Shown here: positions 60,915 to 64,000 of the stretch, piece by piece | How the letters are laid out: every line of letters starts with the position of its first letter | Numbering within the stretch: position 1 is the stretch's first letter | Assembly (NCBI RefSeq): GCF_029714205.1 | Contig: NZ_CP121648.1 | Coordinates: forward strand, 558,001-622,000 | Reading direction: 5' to 3' | DNA: 64,000 nucleotides | Source: Methylobacterium sp. CB376 | GTDB lineage: Bacteria > Pseudomonadota > Alphaproteobacteria > Rhizobiales > Beijerinckiaceae | Notes under the pieces: generated by a model | What the model was told of the DNA's origin: nothing | Database searches by the model: none | The model's input: only the letters and a program-made list of their open reading frames with translations | Position numbers and translations under genes: made by a program

Positions 60915-61340
60915 TCAGGCGGTGGCGACGCGGCGGCCGCTCTCGTCGACGACGCGCTCGCCGTCCTCCTTCACGAACTCGCCCTGCTGCGCCGGCAGCA
61001 GGTCCAGCACCGCCTCGGAGGGGCGGCACAGGCGCACGCCCAGGGGAGACACGACGATCGGCCGGTTGAGCAGGATCGGGTGCGCGGCGATCGCGTCGAG
61101 GAGCTGGTCCTCGCTCAGCGACGGGTCGCCGAGCCCGAGCTCCGCGTAGGGCGTGCCCTTCTCCCGCAGCAGGTCGCGCACGGTGACGCCGGCGCGCCGG
61201 GCGAGGGCGCGCACCATGGCGCGGCTCGGCGGCGTCTTCAGGGACTCGACGACGTGCGGCTCGATGCCGGCGTTGCGGATCATCGCCAGGGCGTTGCGCG
61301 ACGTCCCGCAGGCGGGATTGTGGTAGATGACGACGTCCAT
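60915..61340 (-). CDS. arsC: ArsC, glutaredoxin-dependent arsenate reductase
   Basis: A 141-residue ArsC of the E. coli plasmid R773 type that reduces arsenate to arsenite using glutathione and glutaredoxin. The catalytic Cys11 lies in HNPACGTSRN. The anion-binding arginines are in LLREKGTPY, NRPIVV and RLCRPSEAVL. I chose ATG 61340 since the N-terminus MDVVIYHN matches the family exactly; the frame extends 41 codons upstream. ACR3 follows. Confidence 0.95.
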   Translation of the reverse strand: MDVVIYHNPACGTSRNALAMIRNAGIEPHVVESLKTPPSRAMVRALARRAGVTVRDLLREKGTPYAELGLGDPSLSEDQLLDAIAAHPILLNRPIVVSPLGVRLCRPSEAVLDLLPAQQGEFVKEDGERVVDESGRRVATA

Positions 61341-61455
61341 CAGGCGACCTCCGGCCGGGGTGGGATGGGGCGCGGAGCCTCCGCGCCGTGCGGCGGGCGG
61401 GCGGCCGGACCTGCCCGGCATGCCCGGCCGCGGAAGAGGCAGGCCGCCCGCGCGC

Positions 61456-61815
61456 TCACGCACGGGACACCGTCTCCTGCGGCCCGCAGCAGGCCGCGAG
61501 CGCGGTGACGGCCGGGGCGCAGACCTCCGGGCGTCCGCCGCAGCAATCCCTCATCAGGAACTCGATCAGGCCCGAGAGCGCCCCGTAATCGGCGCTGTAG
61601 ATGATCGAGCGGCCCTCGCGCCGGGACTGGACCAGGCCCGCATGCGCCAGTTCCTTGAGGTGGAAGGACAGGTTGGAGACGGCCACGCCGACCTCGGCCG
61701 CCAGGCTGCCCGCCGCCATGCCGTCGGGACCGGCCGCCACGAGGCGGCGCACGCTCCGCAGCCGGTGCGCCTGCGCGAGGGCCGCGAAGGCGGCGAGGGC
61801 TTGCCGTTCGTCCAT
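61456..61815 (-). CDS. arsR: ArsR-family repressor (first gene of the operon)
   Basis: A 119-residue repressor: AQAHRLRSVRRLVAAGPDG, then the recognition helix VAVSNLSFHLKELAHAGLV, then RREGRSIIYSADY. A C-terminal cysteine set, RDCCGGRPEVC and AACCGP, probably binds As(III). It is divergent from arsH with only 50 bases between, so one operator could control both directions. It is followed by arsC after 115 bases. Confidence 0.94.
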   Translation of the reverse strand: MDERQALAAFAALAQAHRLRSVRRLVAAGPDGMAAGSLAAEVGVAVSNLSFHLKELAHAGLVQSRREGRSIIYSADYGALSGLIEFLMRDCCGGRPEVCAPAVTALAACCGPQETVSRA

Positions 61816-61865
61816 CGACGATCCAATAATTCTACTCTTGTTGAAACGTACGAGACTCTGCGCCC

Positions 61866-62609
61866 GTGGACAAGCCCCTTCAGCCCTTCGCCGACGGCCT
61901 CCCGAACCTCGCCGAGGCCCATTTCGCGGTGCCGAGCCCGGCGGCGCTGGAGCCCGGCCGGCACCTGACGCACGCGCCGCGCTTCCTGATCCTGTACGGC
62001 TCCCTGCGCGAGCGCTCGTTCAGCCGCCTCCTCGCCTACGAGGCGGCCCGGCTCCTGGAGCGGATGGGCGGGGAGGTGCGGATCTACCACGCGCACGGCC
62101 TGCCCCTGCCGGACGACGCGCCGGCCGATCACCCCAAGGTGCAGGAACTGCGGGCGCTCTCGCTCTGGTCGGAGGGGCAGGTCTGGGTGAGCCCGGAGCG
62201 GCACGGCGCCCTGACCGGCGTGATGAAGAGCCAGATCGACTGGCTGCCCCTGGCCGAGGGGGCGCTGCGCCCGACCCAGGGGCGCACCCTCGCCGTCATG
62301 CAGGTCTCGGGCGGGTCGCAATCCTTCAACGCCGTCAACGCCCTGCGCGTGCTCGGGCGCTGGATGCGGATGATCACCATCCCCAACCAGTCCTCGGTGC
62401 CGATGGCCTACCGGGAATTCGACGAGGCGGGGCGGATGCGGCCCGGCCCGCTCTACGACCGGGTCGTCGACGTCTGCGAGGAACTGGTCAAGTTCACCCT
62501 CCTGACCCGCGATCGGGCCGAGTACCTCGTCGACCGCTACAGCGAGCGCAAGGAGCGCGCCCCCGAGCGGCTGCGGGCGGTCGAGGCGGAGATCGGGACG
62601 GGGCGCTGA
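61866..62609 (+). CDS. arsH: ArsH, NADPH-dependent FMN oxidoreductase
   Basis: A 247-residue flavoprotein of the ArsH family; in characterised members it oxidises trivalent organoarsenicals or reduces quinones and metals with NADPH. The FMN-binding motif [17 protein letters not shown] is near residue 40, and the family motifs [36 protein letters not shown] and [13 protein letters not shown] are clear. The GTG at 61866 is close to the divergent arsR. The combination arsH-arsR-arsC-acr3 is standard. Confidence 0.96.
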   Translation: MDKPLQPFADGLPNLAEAHFAVPSPAALEPGRHLTHAPRFLILYGSLRERSFSRLLAYEAARLLERMGGEVRIYHAHGLPLPDDAPADHPKVQELRALSLWSEGQVWVSPERHGALTGVMKSQIDWLPLAEGALRPTQGRTLAVMQVSGGSQSFNAVNALRVLGRWMRMITIPNQSSVPMAYREFDEAGRMRPGPLYDRVVDVCEELVKFTLLTRDRAEYLVDRYSERKERAPERLRAVEAEIGTGR

Positions 62610-63001
62610 GGCCCCGCCGCGGCGGCCGGCCTCCCGGGGCCGCCGCCCGATCCCGGGCGAGACCGCCCCGCGCGCGGTCCAGGACGCGGACCGGGACACG
62701 CGCACCGGCGGTCATGTCCCGTGGCCGTCGGTTCCGTTCCCGCAGGGTCGTCAGGCCATCGGCGCGTGTCGGCCCTGCGAGAGGCTCAACGGCCCGATGC
62801 CGCGGCATCCCGCGCCCTCGGCACGAGCGCGCGGCCCTCGGCGCCTGCCCGAGGGCTCCGATCCGGCCGGGTTCTCCGCGGCGCGCCGGAACCAGATCTG
62901 CCCCTACGTTACTAGTTGATGGACGATGTCCGCGCGCATTTCATCAATTCATTAAAACCTTCTCGCGTAATTCGGACCCATACGGCACGTGAGATCCGAT
63001 A
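62610..63001. other. Gap between arsH and the TRAP binding protein
   Basis: No coding signal on either strand in 392 bases. The last 110 bases (62890-63000) are AT-rich, with ATTAAAACC and GCGTAATTCG, and probably hold the promoter of the TRAP binding-protein gene. Confidence 0.5.
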
Positions 63002-63985
63002 ATGCGAAGGCAATTGCGAGCGGCGCTGGCCGTCCTCGGGCTCTGCTCCGCGGTGGTGGGCGGTCGCGCCGAGGCTCAGGAGCGCGTTCTGCGCCTGGGC
63101 TACCTGTTCTCCCAGGCGTCCCAGCTCGGCGCCGGCGCGCAGCGCTTCGCCGAGGAGGTCGCCAAGCGGACCGGCAACGGCACCCGCGTCGAGCTCTACC
63201 CGAACGGCAGCGTCGGCGGCGAGGTCGAGATGGTCGAGGAGCTGCGGCTCGGCCATCTCGACATGGCCTTCCTGACCAGCGCGCCCTTCGCCAGCCTCAT
63301 CCCGGAATTCGGCGTCTTCGACATCCCGTTCCTGTTCCGGGACGCGCGCCACGCCCAGGCGGTGCTCGACGGGCCGATCGGCCAGGGCTACCTGCGCAAG
63401 TTCCAGCAGAAGGGCATCCTGGCGCTCGCCTGGGGCGAGAACGGGATGCGCCACATCACGAACGGCAAGCGGCCCGTCACCGGCCCGGAGGATCTCCAGG
63501 GTCTCTCGATGCGGGTCCCGCAATCCGACGTGATGCTGGCGGGCTTCCGCGCCCTCGGCGTCAAGGCGGAGCCCCTCGCCTTCCCGGCCCTCTACGGGGC
63601 GCTGCAATCGGGCCGGTTCGACGGGCAGGAGAACCCGATCGCCGTGATCACGGCCTCGCATTTCGAGCGGGTGCAGACGCACCTGACGCTGAGCGGGCAC
63701 ATCTATTCCTGGGCCGCCATCCTGATCGCCAAGCCCGCCTGGGAGGGCCTGAGCCCGAGCGAGCAGCGGGCCTTCGCGGAGGCGGCCCGCGCGGGCGGCG
63801 AGGTCTCCCGCGAGGTGGCCGGGCGGGCCGAGAAGGAGGGCGTCGAGGCCCTGCGCCGCGCCGGCATGGCGGTCGTGGCCTCGGTCGACCGCGCGGCCTT
63901 CGCGCGGCGCCTCGAGGCCACGAACGCGGAATTCGGCCGCCGCTTCGGCGCCGACCTCATCCAGCAGATCAAGTCCGTCCCCTGA
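63002..63985 (+). CDS. TRAP transporter substrate-binding protein, DctP family
   Basis: A 327-residue periplasmic binding protein of the DctP family, which delivers carboxylates to a TRAP permease. The signal peptide ends near GRAEAQ. Family motifs include LYPNGSVGGEVEMVEELRLG, PFLFRDARHAQAVLDG, the ligand-binding SMRVPQSDVMLAGF and the late GRFDGQENPIAV. The permease genes, if linked, lie beyond the right edge. The ATG at 63002 lacks a strong ribosome-binding site. Confidence 0.93.
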   Translation: MRRQLRAALAVLGLCSAVVGGRAEAQERVLRLGYLFSQASQLGAGAQRFAEEVAKRTGNGTRVELYPNGSVGGEVEMVEELRLGHLDMAFLTSAPFASLIPEFGVFDIPFLFRDARHAQAVLDGPIGQGYLRKFQQKGILALAWGENGMRHITNGKRPVTGPEDLQGLSMRVPQSDVMLAGFRALGVKAEPLAFPALYGALQSGRFDGQENPIAVITASHFERVQTHLTLSGHIYSWAAILIAKPAWEGLSPSEQRAFAEAARAGGEVSREVAGRAEKEGVEALRRAGMAVVASVDRAAFARRLEATNAEFGRRFGADLIQQIKSVP

Positions 63986-64000
63986 CCGCGAGCCCCCCAT

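Overview
The window looks like chromosomal DNA from a very GC-rich alphaproteobacterium of the order Rhizobiales (Hyphomicrobiales), most probably Methylobacterium or a close relative. This is inferred from the base composition, from the gene order (trpA-accD-folC; ahcY next to a DivL-type kinase; a TsaE-AmgK fusion beside murU, addB and addA), and from two families of dispersed palindromic repeats that fill many gaps. No rRNA, tRNA, CRISPR array, phage or complete insertion sequence was recognised. The genes are mostly housekeeping with a few accessory islands.

Layout. 1-4.3 kb: folC (runs off the left edge), accD, trpA and an ATPase of a glycine-betaine-type ABC importer. 4.3-6.4 kb: a small secreted protein, then a LysR regulator divergent from an isochorismatase-like hydrolase. 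6.5-9.8 kb: a SCO-type thioredoxin-fold protein followed by a secreted copper-radical oxidase of the galactose/glyoxal oxidase type, joined by a proline-rich linker to a tectonin-like domain; the linker is frameshifted twice. 10-14.7 kb: a DUF2293-like gene, priA, a deletion scar made of two gene stubs, a Trm112-like protein and a hypothetical protein. 14.8-24.6 kb: addA, a cytochrome b561 behind an Irr/ICE-like palindrome, addB, murU and tsaE-amgK. 25-29.9 kb: nagA, a NagB-II-type SIS protein, murQ and an oligopeptide-type binding protein. Together with amgK and murU these form a cell-wall recycling neighbourhood that carries both the anabolic and the catabolic MurNAc routes.

30-41.7 kb: a DUF6455-like protein, ahcY behind a strong palindromic operator, divL (tyrosine in place of the phospho-accepting histidine), mfd (one frameshift), an SLC13-type transporter, a LysR regulator and a small secreted protein. 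42.2-49.7 kb: exbB-exbD-tonB, a LacI-family regulator, and an operon of a TonB-dependent receptor and a Tat-exported protein with two H-x-T motifs typical of 2H phosphoesterases. A palindrome centred on GAACGTTC occurs before exbB, before the regulator gene and twice around the receptor start. That makes a self-contained, LacI-controlled outer-membrane uptake module whose substrate is unknown, and it is the best candidate here for an undescribed system.

49.8-56.9 kb: kup, an AraC regulator, an outer-membrane beta-barrel protein (frameshifted), a Nudix hydrolase, a DHH phosphoesterase and a glycine-rich protein. 56.9-62.6 kb: an arsenic island with two ArsR repressors, ArsC, ACR3, a flavoprotein and an MFS exporter on the minus strand, and arsH divergent. 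The window ends with a TRAP-type binding protein.

At least four genes (the copper oxidase, an AraC stub, mfd and the OMP) are broken by one-base shifts, three of them in runs of C or G. Since mfd is normally intact, small assembly indels are as likely as true pseudogenes.
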